From contig NC_087084.1 of the NCBI RefSeq assembly GCF_026151205.1, positions 14,803,760-14,867,759 on the forward strand: 64,000 bases of DNA, given 5' to 3'. The notes under the pieces were generated by a model. The model was not told the origin of the DNA, did no database searches, and saw only the letters and a list, made by a program, of their open reading frames with translations. Origin of the DNA: Bolinopsis microptera (Eukaryota > Ctenophora > Tentaculata > Lobata > Bolinopsidae). How positions within the stretch are numbered: position 1 is the first letter of the stretch; each line of letters opens with the position of its first letter. The position numbers and the translations under genes were made by a program. Shown here in pieces: positions 10,601-20,603 of the stretch.

Positions 10601-13600
10601 ATTATTGCTACACTCTGTACTCTAGCCTACGCTGAGCTAGGTAATTATTGCTACACTCTGTACTCTAGCCTACGCTGAGCTAGGTAATTATTGCTACACT
10701 CTGTACTCTAGCCTACGCTGAGCTAGGTAATTATTGCTACACTCTGTACTCTAGCCTACGCTGAGCTAGGTAATTATTGCTACACTCTGTACTCTAGCCT
10801 ACGCTGAGCTAGGTAATTATTGCTACACTCTGTACTCTAGCCTACGCTGAGCTAGGTAATTATTGCTACACTCTGTACTCTAGCCTACGCTGAGCTAGGT
10901 AATTATTGCTACACTCTGTACTCTAGCCTACGCTGAGCTAGGTAATTATTGCTACACTCTGTACTCTAGCCTACGCTGAGCTAGGTAATTATTGCTACAC
11001 TCTGTACTCTAGCCTACGCTGAGCTAGGTAATTATTGCTACACTCTGTACTCTAGCCTACGCTGAGCTAGGTAATTATTGCTACACTCTGTACTCTAGCC
11101 TACGCTGAGCTAGGTAATTATTGCTACACTCTGTACTCTAGCCTACGCCGAGCTAGGTAATTATTGCTACACTCTGTACTCTAGCCTACGCTGAGCTAGG
11201 TAATTATTGCTACACTCTGTACTCTAGCCTACGCTGAGCTAGGTAATTATTGCTACACTCTGTACTCTAGCCTACGCTGAGCTAGGTAATCATTGCTACA
11301 CTCTGTACTCTAGCCTACGCTGAGCTAGGTAATTATTGCTACACTCTGTACTCTAGCCTACGCTGAGCTAGGTAATTATTGCTACACTCTGTACTCTAGC
11401 CTACGCTGAGCTAGGTAATTATTACGACACTCTGTACTCTAGCCTACGCTGAGCTAGGTAATTATTGCTACACTCTGTACTCTAGCCTACGCTGAGCTAG
11501 GTAATTATTGCTACACTCTGTACTCTAGCCTACGCCGAGCTAGGTAATTATTGCTACACTCTGTACTCTAGCCTACGCCGAGCTAGGTAATTATTGCTAC
11601 ACTCTGTACTGTAGCCTACGCTGAGCTAGGTAATTATTGCTACACTCTGTACTCTAGCCTACGCTGAGCTAGGTTAACAATCAAAACTTAATAACTTTGC
11701 AATCATAACAATACAACTTTAAACAATGAGAAAATCTCAACCAGGGATATTCACAAATAAATGAATAAAATGATTGTTCCCCAGGTACGATGATACCCCA
11801 GAGTGGGGGAGAGTTTGTGTACATAAAGAAAGCGTACGGGAAACTTGCAGCCTTCCTCTTCTCTTTTTGTGCAGTCTTCCTTATCAAGTGAGAAACAAAT
11901 CAGTGGCGAAACCACCTACTGCTCTATTAATCATTATCAATACTTAGCTTTTGTTTCTAGTTTTCTTACAAAAACTGATAACAAGTCTCGCGATAAAAGT
12001 AAACTCGTGCGCTGGTTATACCTTCATGCTAAGTCTTTCCTTCATTCGAATATTTTCATCTTCTCTGAGGGTCGCTCTTGAAGGACGACCCTGGCATTAA
12101 CACTACAACTCTTCTCAGGCCTGCCTCAATGTCAGTGGTTGCCCTGGTGTTCGGGGAGTACTTCTCTCACCTTACTTTGGGGCATGCTAGCAACTTATGG
12201 TTTTCTAAAGGAGTTGGTGCTCTTCTTATAGGTATAGTCCTGTTATTTACAAGACTGACCAAAATAACGACCGGTAAACATTACGATAAATAAACATTAT
12301 CCTCGGATACGTCTTTTTAAAAAACCCAGTTTATTCTAACCCCCTCCCCCTCCCTAGTGGTTCTAGGTATTTTCAACGTAGTGGGAGTACAGGCTATAAC
12401 CAAGCTACTTAGTCTAGCTTCAGTGTTAAAGTTAGCGGTGGTGGGGTTCCTTATCTCGTGTGGTATCACTGTCCTTATCAAGGGTCAAGGTTAGTTGATA
12501 TTATATGTGAAATATATTAAGACGCAATGAAATGATATTATGAAGGAGTATATTAGGACGCAATGAAACTATCACCACTAGATTAATATGTGATCTTTTG
12601 ATTCACAGGTATGCGACAAGGGATCGTTCACATATTACACATTTTGCTTTTCTACGCCTCCTACCACCAAGAAATATTGTTCTTGACAGCTAACCACTAC
12701 CAACAGGAGAAATAGGAAACTTCCAACCTCCCCTTTCCTTTGAAGGGTCCTCTACTAACCCCGCAGACTACGGGCTAGCATTTTACTACTGTCTGTGGAC
12801 ATTCCAAGCCTGGAATTCTCTAAACTACATGACAGGTACAATTCTTAAAGTTTTACTTTTTTACTTTTTACTTTTGCGACGAGTCCCCTAGTTCAGCAAT
12901 TTGGACGAGTATCTCTCGGAGCATCTGATAATCTACACCATGACCATATACAGTATACACATCAGTGGGTGCCCCACGCGCTACAATTTTAAATACATGA
13001 GTTAAGTATTTCTGCTTTTAACAACCTCACAATGAAAATGTTGGCAAACTTCCAAAGTCAGACTAACAAGACCCTTACACTCCCCAGAGGAGCTGAAGAC
13101 ACCAGAGAAGACACTGCCAATAGGAGGGTTGGTGGGGATGGTAGCAGTGGCTGTCAGCTACTTTCTCTGTAACCTAGCTTACCTCATGATGTTCTCACTG
13201 CACCACATTGTGGATACTAAAACTATTGCTATGGTTAGTTGCTAGGTTACTAGTGTAGTTGCTAGGTTACTAGTGTAGTTGCTAGCTTACCTCATGATGT
13301 TCTCACTGCACCACATTGTGGATACTAAAACTATTGCTATGGTTAGTTGCTAGGTTACTAGTGTAGTTGCTAGGTTACTAGTGTAGTTGCTAGCTTACCT
13401 CATGATGTTCTCACTGCACCACATTGTGGATACTAAAACTATTGCTATGGTTAGTTGCTAGGTTACTAGTGTAGTTGCTAGGTTACTAGTGTAGTTGCTA
13501 GCTTACCTCATGATGTTCTCACTGCACCACATTGTGGATACTAAAACTATTGCTATGGTTAGTTGCTAGGTTACTAGTGTAGTTGCTAGGTTACTAGTGT

Positions 13601-16600
13601 AGTTGCTAGCTTACCTCATGATGTTCTCACTGCACCACATTGTGGATACTAAAACTATTGCTATGGTTAGTTACTAGGTTACTAGTGTAGTTGCTAGGTT
13701 ACTAGTGTAGTTGCTAGCTTACCTCATGATGTTCTCACTGCACCACATTGTGGATACTAAAACTATTGCTATGGTTAGTTGCTAGGTTACTAGTGTAGTT
13801 GCTAGGTTACTAGTGTAGTTGCTAGCTTACCTTATGATGTTCTCACTGCACCACATTGTGGATACTAAAACTATTGCTATGGTTAGTTGCTAGGTTACTA
13901 GTGTAGTTGCTAGGTTACTAGTGTAGTTGCTAGGTTACTAGTGTAGTTGCTAGGTTACTAGTGTAGTTGCTAGGTTACTAGTGTAGTTGCTAGCTTACAT
14001 CATGATGTTCTCACTGCACCACATTGTGGATACTAAAACTATTGCTATGGTTAGTTGCTAGGTTACTAGTGTAGTTGCTAGGTTACTAGTGTAGTTGCTA
14101 GCTTACCTCATGATGTTCTCACTGCACCACATTGTGGATACTAAAACTATTGCTATGGTTAGTTGCTAGGTTACTAGTGTAGTTGCTAGGTTACTAGTGT
14201 AGTTGCTAGCTTACATCATGATGTTCTCACTGCACCACATTGTGGATACTAAAACTATTGCTATGGTTAGTACCAGCGGCCAGTTTCTAGTTTTAATAAT
14301 GGATTACAAAGTTTCCTTTTGGCAATTTGGTAACCTGTTGACGAACACATAACACATAACACATAACGTATGGCACAGGGTGGCACAGGGTGGCACAGGG
14401 TGGCACAGGGTGGGTTAACTCATAACTGTGTGGTTATCATCCGTCACCTAATTACTGAATTGCCGTTCTTATCGACTGTCAGTCATTTAGCCCAATCTTG
14501 AGCAATTCGTGCACGCCGTTTTGTGCACGCCGTTTTTTGTGTATTTGTAATGAGCCTTTTGCTTCAGGATAGTGGGTTCATAGCGTTTGGTAGAGCGGGT
14601 GAAATAATAATGACTCTAGGACTGCTGGTGTCGTGTCTAGGTTGTGTCGGAGGTTCTATCTGCTGCATTTCACGGAATCTTCAGGTAAGGACAATTGTTA
14701 AAACAAAGTTGGAAATTCCAGGAATTTAAATTTAGAATTCCTTAATTCAGTTTGGAAATATTTTAATCGGAAGAGGAACTTCTACTGACGTCTGACCTCT
14801 TAGACGCCAAGTCCTCTAATAATTTAATGCATTTGGCCCTGTGCCTCATATCTAATTATTGAACAGTGCAGGCGTACTTTCTGGAGTTTACCGTTATCAG
14901 TACTGTTAATGTTATCAGCCTGCAAACAAATATTTTAATACCAACTTTTAGGAACATTTGTCGGTTGATAAACTTAGTATTTTCTATAATTGAAATCAGA
15001 TTCAGATGTGGAGTATTTCCGATATGAGTGTTTCCTACTTCCATGGGAGCAATTACTAAACATTTTCAACCTTCAAACACAAGTACTTTACTTGTAATTG
15101 TACTCAAATACAAGGAAACATCACCATTCATCCTTCAGTGTACCGCGGACTCTGGAGTGTTTCCTACTTGTATGGGAGGGATTAGCAAACGGTTCCAAAC
15201 TCCCGTTAGAGCTATAATAATCGAGGTAAGAGATTGATTATTTCTTTCGAGATACGTCGTACCAAAGATATAGTGGAAAAATCAAAGTGATTCTCTCACG
15301 TTGAAAATTAAACTCGACGAAGAACCACAAAGAAAAAAATAGTTCAGTGCCAAACCCTAATTTCAAACACAAGGAAATATTTCCAAACTGTATCTCTCTC
15401 AGTGTACGACGATGTGCCTGTACATGTTATTTGACGCGAATGCCCTCATCCCCTTCCTCAGTACAGTAGAGTGGCTGTTTTACTGCGTTACTTTCTCAGT
15501 TATTCTCTACTTGAGATACAAGCACCCTGATACGCACAGACCCTTCAAGGTGAGTCACATACTACAACACCATTAATAACCTTCCCGCTCTTTAAGTGGA
15601 CATGGAGGGAGTGTTTGATCATTAACAACCTTCCCGCTCTTTAAGTGGAGGGAGTGTTTGATCATTAACAACCTTCCCGCTCTTTAAGTGGACATGGAGA
15701 GAGTGTTTGATCATTAACAACCTTCCCGCTCTTTAAGTGGAGGGAGTGTTTGATCATTAACAACCTTCCCGCTCTTTAAGTGGACATGGAGGGAGTGTTT
15801 GATCATTAACAACCTTCCCGCTCTTTAAGTGGAGGGAGTGTTTGATCATTAACAACCTTCCCGCTCTTTAAGTGGACATGGAGGGAGTGTTTGATCATTA
15901 ACAACCTTCCCGCTCTTTAAGTGGAGGGAGTGTTTGATCATTAACAACCTTCCCGCTCTTTAAGTGGACATGGAGGGAGTGTTTGATCATTAACAACCTT
16001 CCCGCTCTTTAAGGGGAGGGAGTGTTTGATCATTAACAACCTTCCCGCTCTTTAAGTGGAGGGAGTGTTTGATCATTAACAACCTTCCCGCTCTTTAAGT
16101 GGAGGGAGTGTTTGATCATTAACAACCTACCCGCTCTTTAAGTGGAGGGAGTTTTTGATCATTAACAACCTTCCCGCTCTTTAAGTGGAGGGAGTGTTTG
16201 ATCATTAACAACCTTCCCGCTCTTTAAGTGGAGGGAGTGTTTGATCATTAAAAACCTTCCCGCTCTTTAAGTGGAGGGAGTGTTTGATCATTAACAACCT
16301 TCCCGCTCTTTAAGTGGAGGGAGTGTTTGATCATTAACAACCTTCCCGCTCTTTAAGTGGAGGGAGTGTTTGATCATTAACAACCTTCCCGCTCTTTAAG
16401 TGGAGGGAGTGTTTGATCATTAACAACCTTCCCGCTCTTTAAGTGGAGGGAGTGTTTGATCATTAACAACCTTCCCGCTCTTTAAGTGGAGGGAGTGTTT
16501 GATCATTAACAACCTTCCCGCTCTTTAAGTGGAGGGAGTGTTTGATCATTAACAACCTACCCGCTCTTTAAGTGGAGGGAGTGTTTGATCATTAACAACC

Positions 16601-17269
16601 TTCCCGCTCTTTAAGGGGAGGGAGTGTTTGATCATTAACAACCTTCCCGCTCTTTAAGTGGAGGGAGTGTTTGATCATTAACAACCTTCCCGCTCTTTAA
16701 GTGGAGGGAGTGTTTGATCATTAACAACCTTCCCGCTCTTTAAGTGGAGGGAGTGTTTGATCATTAACAACCTTCCCGCTCTTTAAGTGGAGGGAGTGTT
16801 TGATCAATCAAAAAAAACGTACTCACAATAGGACACAATCACATCCTACTTCTTGTTCCTAACAGCTTGGATTAATATTTCTGTCTCTCTAGAGACCCCC
16901 TTTATTAGTTCAACTAATTACTTAATTAAACTAATTTAACTAATTTCCTCCAGGTCCCAATATTTATATCAGTTATACTATTCCTGATAACTGGAACTTT
17001 TGTAATCCTACCCCTCTTTTCTCAAAGCAGCCGCATGCCAACTATACTGGGTACTTTTTAATATCATTAACAAATTAACGAATCGAAAAAGTAAATTTAC
17101 AGCCAAGTTTTATATTTCAGCAAAAATTTTCGAATCTAAAATGAAAGCTGGAGTTGAAATTTGAATAATTTAATTATTATTTGCAGGGTTGATGTGGTTA
17201 CCGCTCGGGGCCCTGATGTACGCTGTCAGATACTATACCTCAACGCACTGTAAAGCTTTGACATTGTGA
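4634..17269 (+). CDS. SLC7-family (LAT/cationic-type) amino-acid transporter, 13 exons, 464 aa predicted
   Basis: A plasma-membrane amino-acid permease of the APC superfamily is inferred. I joined these exons: 4634-4672, 4866-4968, 5253-5351, 11785-11887, 12119-12231, 12358-12489, 12707-12835, 13088-13233, 14568-14684, 15139-15225, 15403-15549, 16954-17050, 17187-17269 (TGA). All junctions are GT-AG, phases agree throughout, and the total is 1395 nt. TM1 carries GNCVGAGIFISPKG, the substrate-binding GxG-IF motif of the family. It is followed by LAYAELG, then TMIPQSGGEFVYIKKAYG, then WTFQAWNSLNYMTGEELKTP, and a late CTTMCLYMLFDANALIPFLS region, all in family order. Length is slightly below the usual 480-530 aa because both termini are short. 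ATG 4634 has A at -3. Substrate is unknown. Five introns or exon ends carry tandem arrays. Human LAT proteins pair with a single-pass heavy chain; no partner gene is seen here. Confidence 0.92.
5061..5105 (+). pseudogene. Relic duplicate of transporter exon 3
   Basis: After an AG (5061-5062), the sequence GAGTCTACGAGAAGGCAG continues with AGCCCTGGAGCAGAACTTGTT. This matches the first about 45 bp of exon 3 (5253 onward), then degenerates into TAATTAAAAT. It encodes VYEKAASPGAELVN followed by a stop, so it cannot replace exon 3. Confidence 0.7.
5312..11674 (+). repeat. 43-bp minisatellite, about 148 copies, spanning the exon 3 / intron 3 junction
   Basis: The first unit lies inside exon 3 and encodes IIATLCTLAYAEL. 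Every unit then contains the exon end GCTGAGCTAG and the donor GTAATTATT. Copies differ at a few positions (ATTGCT/ATTACT, TACTCT/TACTGT, GCTGAG/GCCGAG). One unit near 8267 is 1 bp short and one near 10459 is 1 bp long. The last donor is altered to GTTAAC. 43 is not a multiple of 3, and reading through the first donor meets TGA within one unit, so the array must be intronic for a functional protein. Confidence 0.97.
13170..14270 (+). repeat. 108-bp array copying the exon 8 end and its splice donor
   Basis: The unit contains the last about 60 bp of exon 8 (CTTACCTCATGATGTTC to ACTATTGCTATG), the donor GTTAGTTGC, and 20-bp sub-repeats TTGCTAGGTTACTAGTGTAG. The genuine exon end is at 13233. Nine further copies start near 13281, 13389, 13497, 13605, 13713, 13821, 13989, 14097 and 14205. 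The interval before 13989 has extra 20-bp sub-repeats. Lies mostly in intron 8. Confidence 0.95.
14341..14411 (+). repeat. Short tandem repeat GTGGCACAGG (10 bp)
   Basis: About four copies of GGCACAGGGT, preceded by three copies of ACACATA/AACACATA, in intron 8 downstream of the 108-bp array. Confidence 0.7.
15024..15072 (+). pseudogene. Relic duplicate of transporter exon 10
   Basis: GAGTGTTTCCTACTTCCATG and the following bases match exon 10 (15160-15205: GAGTGTTTCCTACTTGTATG, then GGAGGGATTAGCAAACGGTT) with scattered substitutions (GGAGCAATTACTAAACATTT). It has no clear acceptor or donor. It lies just upstream of the real exon, the same geometry as the exon 3 relic. Confidence 0.65.
15572..16805 (+). 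repeat. 43/49-bp minisatellite in transporter intron 11, about 28 copies
   Basis: Unit ATTAACAACCTTCCCGCTCT followed by TTAAGTGGAGGGAGTGTTTGATC. Early copies alternate between a 49-bp form with ACATGG inserted after AGTGG and a 43-bp form; later copies are all 43 bp. It starts 23 bp after the exon 11 donor and is entirely intronic. Confidence 0.95.
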
Positions 17270-17906
17270 AAGATATTGCAGATGTACGCTGTAAGATACT
17301 ACACCTCAACGCACTGTAAAGCTTTGACATTGTGAAAGATATTGCAGATGTACGCTGTCAGATACTATACCTCAACGCACTGTAAAGCTTTGACATTGTG
17401 AAACATATTGCAGATGTACGCTGTCAGATACTATACCTCAACGCACTGTAAAGCTTTGACATTGTGAGCTGATGTACGCTGTCAGATACTATACCTCAAC
17501 GCACTGTAAAGCTTTGACATTGTGAGCTGATGTACGCTGTCAGATACTATACCTCAACGCACTGTAAAGCTTTGACATTGTGAAAGATATTGCAGATGTA
17601 CGCTGTCAGATACTATACCTCAACGCACTGTAAAGCTTTGACATTGTGAAAGATATTGCAGATGTACGCTGTCAGATACTATACCTCAACGCACTGTAAA
17701 GCTTTGACATTGTGAAAGATATTGCAGATGTACGCTGTCAGATACTATACCTCAACGTAAAGCTTTGACATTGTGAAAGATATTGCAGATGAACGCTGTC
17801 AGATACTATACCTCAACGTAAAGCTTTGACATTGTGAAAGATATTGCAGATACTATACCTCAACGCACTGTAAGGCTTTGACATTGTGAAAGATATTGCA
17901 GATGAG
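17215..17906 (+). repeat. 66-bp repeat array derived from the terminal exon
   Basis: The unit begins GATGTACGCTGTCAGATAC inside exon 13, includes the stop (TTGTGA) and ends AAGATATTGCA. About ten copies occur, some shortened (near 17469 and 17526 the tail is missing; later copies lack GCACTG). Only the first copy is coding; the rest would be 3' UTR. Confidence 0.92.
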
Positions 17907-18212
17907 ATCTCAGAAATTAGAAAAGATCCGATCTTGCAGCGGCGTGCATTTATAGGTCAAACAGGGTGGGCCAGAATTAAAGTAACGTCAGGATATTCTG
18001 TTACCTGGTTACTTGTGGACGACTCTGTATATTTATAATTTGTTGAACTATTATAATTTAACGTTTGTTTTATTTGAGGAATGACCTCCAGGACAGGTGT
18101 ATGTTGACACAATTTTTATTTTACTTATTCACATATTCAGTAATTTGTATCTATATTCATTTACTAAGCTATTCTCGTTGTCATTAAATTGTCAAAGAGG
18201 TTTAAAACAAGA

Positions 18213-18440
<228 letters not shown>

Positions 18441-18445
18441 TTTAC

Positions 18446-18573
18446 CGGTACACTAGTTCCAGCAGCCACTACAACGAGTCCCATTATGTAGTCGTTAAAG
18501 CCAACAATACAGCCGAACCTCTCAACTAACAATACCATTCCGTAACTTAGTACTGCTATCCATAGCACACTAC
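18446..18573 (-). CDS. SLC24/NCKX-like exchanger exon: start of the alpha-2 repeat
   Basis: Acceptor TTTCCAG, then GT|AGT through to CCG and donor GTAAAT; phase 1 in, phase 0 out, 42 complete codons. It encodes SVLWIAVLSYGMVLLVERFG and then IMGLVVVAAGTSVP. The last string is the start of the alpha-2 ion-binding repeat of K+-dependent Na+/Ca2+ exchangers, where the next residue is normally the Asp that coordinates cations. That Asp and the rest of the repeat must be on a further exon. I found none between here and 17270. Confidence 0.88.
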
Positions 18574-18811
18574 CTGGAAATATGAACATTTAACACGTGA
18601 CTTCCAAATAAGGGCATAAAATAACGCCGACCTCATTCTGACAAGTTTCAGTGCAGGTAATTGTATTTTAGTGCGAATGTCACTAAATTGATTTTAAAGT
18701 ATATCTTGGTTTATTGGACTAAATTGGATCCACACATTATTGATCTTATATCGTACTATGATTTACCTCTTTCATTCTTTACAGTTCATAGAAATGGACA
18801 ATGGACATGTG

Positions 18812-19752
18812 ATGTAGTATGTAGTATGTAGTATGTAGTATGTAGTACGTAGTATGTAGTATGTAGTATGTAGTATGTAGTATGTAGTATGTAGTTTGTA
18901 GTATGTAGTATGTAGTATGTAGTATGTAGTACGTAGTATGTAGTATGTAGTATGTAGTATGTAGTATGTAGTATGTAGTATGTAGTATGTAGTAAGTAGT
19001 ATGTAGTTTGTAGTATGTAGTATATAGTATGTAGTATGTAGTACGTAGTACGTAGTATGTAGTATGTAGTATGTAGTATGTAGTATGTAGTATGCAGTAT
19101 GCAGTATGTAGTATGTAGTATGTAGTATGTAGTTTGTAGTATGTAGTATGTAGTATGTAGTACGTAGTACGTAGTATGTAGTATGTAGTTTGTAGTATGT
19201 AGTATGTAGTATGTAGTACGTAGTACGTAGTACGTAGTACGTAGTATGTAGTATGTAGTATGTAGTATGTAGTATGTAGTATGTAGTATGTAGTTTGTAG
19301 TATGTAGTATGTAGTATGTAGTATGTAGTATGTAGTATGTAGTATGTAGTTTGTAGTATGTAGTATGTAGTATGTAGTATGTAGTATGTAGTACGTAGTA
19401 TGTAGTATGTAGTATGTAGTATTTAGTATGTAGTAAGTAGTATGTAGTTTGTAGTATGTAGTATGTAGTACGTAGTACGTAGTACGTAGTATGTAGTATG
19501 TAGTATGCAGTATGCAGTATGTAGTATGTAGTATGTAGTATGTAGTATGTAGTATGTAGTATGTAGTATGTAGTACGTAGTATGTAGTATGTAGTATGTA
19601 GTATGTAGTATGTAGTAAGTAGTATGTAGTTTGTAGTATGTAGTATGTAGTATGTAGTATGTAGTACGTAGTACGTAGTACGTAGTATGTAGTATGTAGT
19701 ATGTAGTATGTAGTATGTAGTATGTAGTATGTAGTATGTAGTATGTAGTATA
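18812..19752 (+). repeat. Heptamer minisatellite TAGTATG (about 134 copies)
   Basis: 7-bp unit TAGTATG with variants TAGTACG, TAGTTTG, TAGTAAG and TAGCAGT-like. It lies in the exchanger intron between exons 18446-18573 and 19934-20114. The minus-strand ORF of Tyr/Thr/His/Leu repeats is an artefact of a 21-bp (3 x 7) open frame. Confidence 0.97.
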
Positions 19753-19869
19753 ACATGTGATGTTGTATAAAACCCCAGATAAGATACCTATTGAAATTTC
19801 CTAATTCTATTTGTCGCTGCGTGCTGCAGGGAACAGAAACTAGTAAATACTAAACCTATACAATAATAA

Positions 19870-19918
19870 TATAATGTATAATGTATAATGTATAATGTAT
19901 AATGTATAATGTATAATC
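19870..19918 (+). repeat. Heptamer repeat ATAATGT (about 7 copies)
   Basis: Short tandem repeat just downstream (in gene sense) of the donor of the exchanger exon at 19934-20114. Confidence 0.85.
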
Positions 19919-19933
19919 TAAACCCAAACTCAC

Positions 19934-20114
19934 CAACGAAAGAGAGCAAATAATACTTCTTGAGATGAGGTTTCATAGTGTTAGGTATAGTAAATGAGAA
20001 GAGGAGCTGGAAGGGGAAAGAAGCAGTGAAGTAGAAGATATTGATGAAGTAGCGGAGGAGGGAGCAGGCTCCGGCGGGTCGTTCTGGCAGGCTGGTTAAT
20101 ACTTTGGGGCAAAC
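19934..20114 (-). CDS. SLC24/NCKX-like exchanger exon: end of cytoplasmic loop and TM6 region
   Basis: Acceptor ACCCCAG, then GTTTGCCCC, to the donor G|GTGAGT; phase 0 in, phase 1 out, 60 codons. It encodes LPERPAGACSLLRYFINIF, then a hydrophobic stretch (FTASFPFQLLFSFTIPN), then KKYYLLSFVG. In NCKX proteins the position before the alpha-2 region has the same pattern: a Pro-rich loop end, a hydrophobic helix, then a short basic stretch before the G-S-x-L-W-I helix. It joins in frame to 18446-18573 to give SFVGSVLWIAVL. Confidence 0.85.
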
Positions 20115-20151
20115 CTGGGGTATCATGAAGGTGTTAGGGGGAGGGGGTCAT

Positions 20152-20216
20152 ACTTGTAATATAGGGGGGGGGGTCATACTTGTAATATAGGGGGGGGGAG
20201 GGAGGGGGTCATACTA
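20152..20216 (+). repeat. G-rich triplicated segment
   Basis: Three imperfect copies of GGGGGTCATACTTGTAATAT with poly-G runs of 7 to 9, in an exchanger intron. Confidence 0.7.
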
Positions 20217-20310
20217 GTAATATCACGACGTATAGGGGAGAGTTCCTCAAAATTAAGATGTAAAAGTCCAACACAGGATAAATAAAAATTCCACCAACAA
20301 TCCCACAAAC

Positions 20311-20603
20311 CTCACAGCAGCAGACTGTGACCTCATCAAAGTCCTCTTCCTCCCCCTCCGTCTCCGTGCTCTTATCACGCGGCGGCGTGACGTCACGCGG
20401 CAGATTAATGACGTCACGTTGCGTGTCCGTCCCGGGAGAGGAGCTACTACTGTGCCGCGCCTCTCCGTTAGTTTTCGTAACGTCGTCCACACAGACAGAG
20501 TCCAGACTCTCGCTCTTGTGTACTCCAGGGTCACGTGACCAGGGTTTCTCCTCGGGTTCTGTAGAGGGTTCGGATTGGTAGACATTGGACCTGCTGGCGT
20601 CTT
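20311..20603 (-). CDS. SLC24/NCKX-like exchanger exon: acidic cytoplasmic loop
   Basis: Acceptor CCCCCTAG, then AA|GAC, to GAG|GTTTGT; phase 1 in, phase 0 out. It encodes a hydrophilic loop: EDASRSNVYQSEPSTEPEEK, later a serine run (HSSSSSPGTDTQRDV), and an acidic segment ETEGEEEDFDEVTVCCCE. This is typical of the large low-complexity loop between the two helix bundles of NCKX proteins. The polypyrimidine tract before the acceptor is the C-rich strand of the adjacent poly-G array. A downstream AG (20591) is an alternative acceptor but breaks the phase with the upstream exon. Confidence 0.78.

Noticed and set aside
5352-11674. CRISPR-like or centromeric interpretation of the 43-bp array
   Set aside because: Direct repeats are contiguous with no unique spacers, and the unit is clearly exon 3 plus its donor inside a eukaryotic intron.
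18779-19756. 325-codon Tyr/Thr/His ORF
   Set aside because: Pure 7-bp microsatellite read in a 21-bp frame; no non-repeat sequence apart from the ends.
20253-20585. 110-codon Arg-rich minus-strand ORF starting MSTNPNPLQNP
   Set aside because: Out of frame with the exchanger exons on both sides; the acidic Ser-rich frame joins in phase and is preferred.
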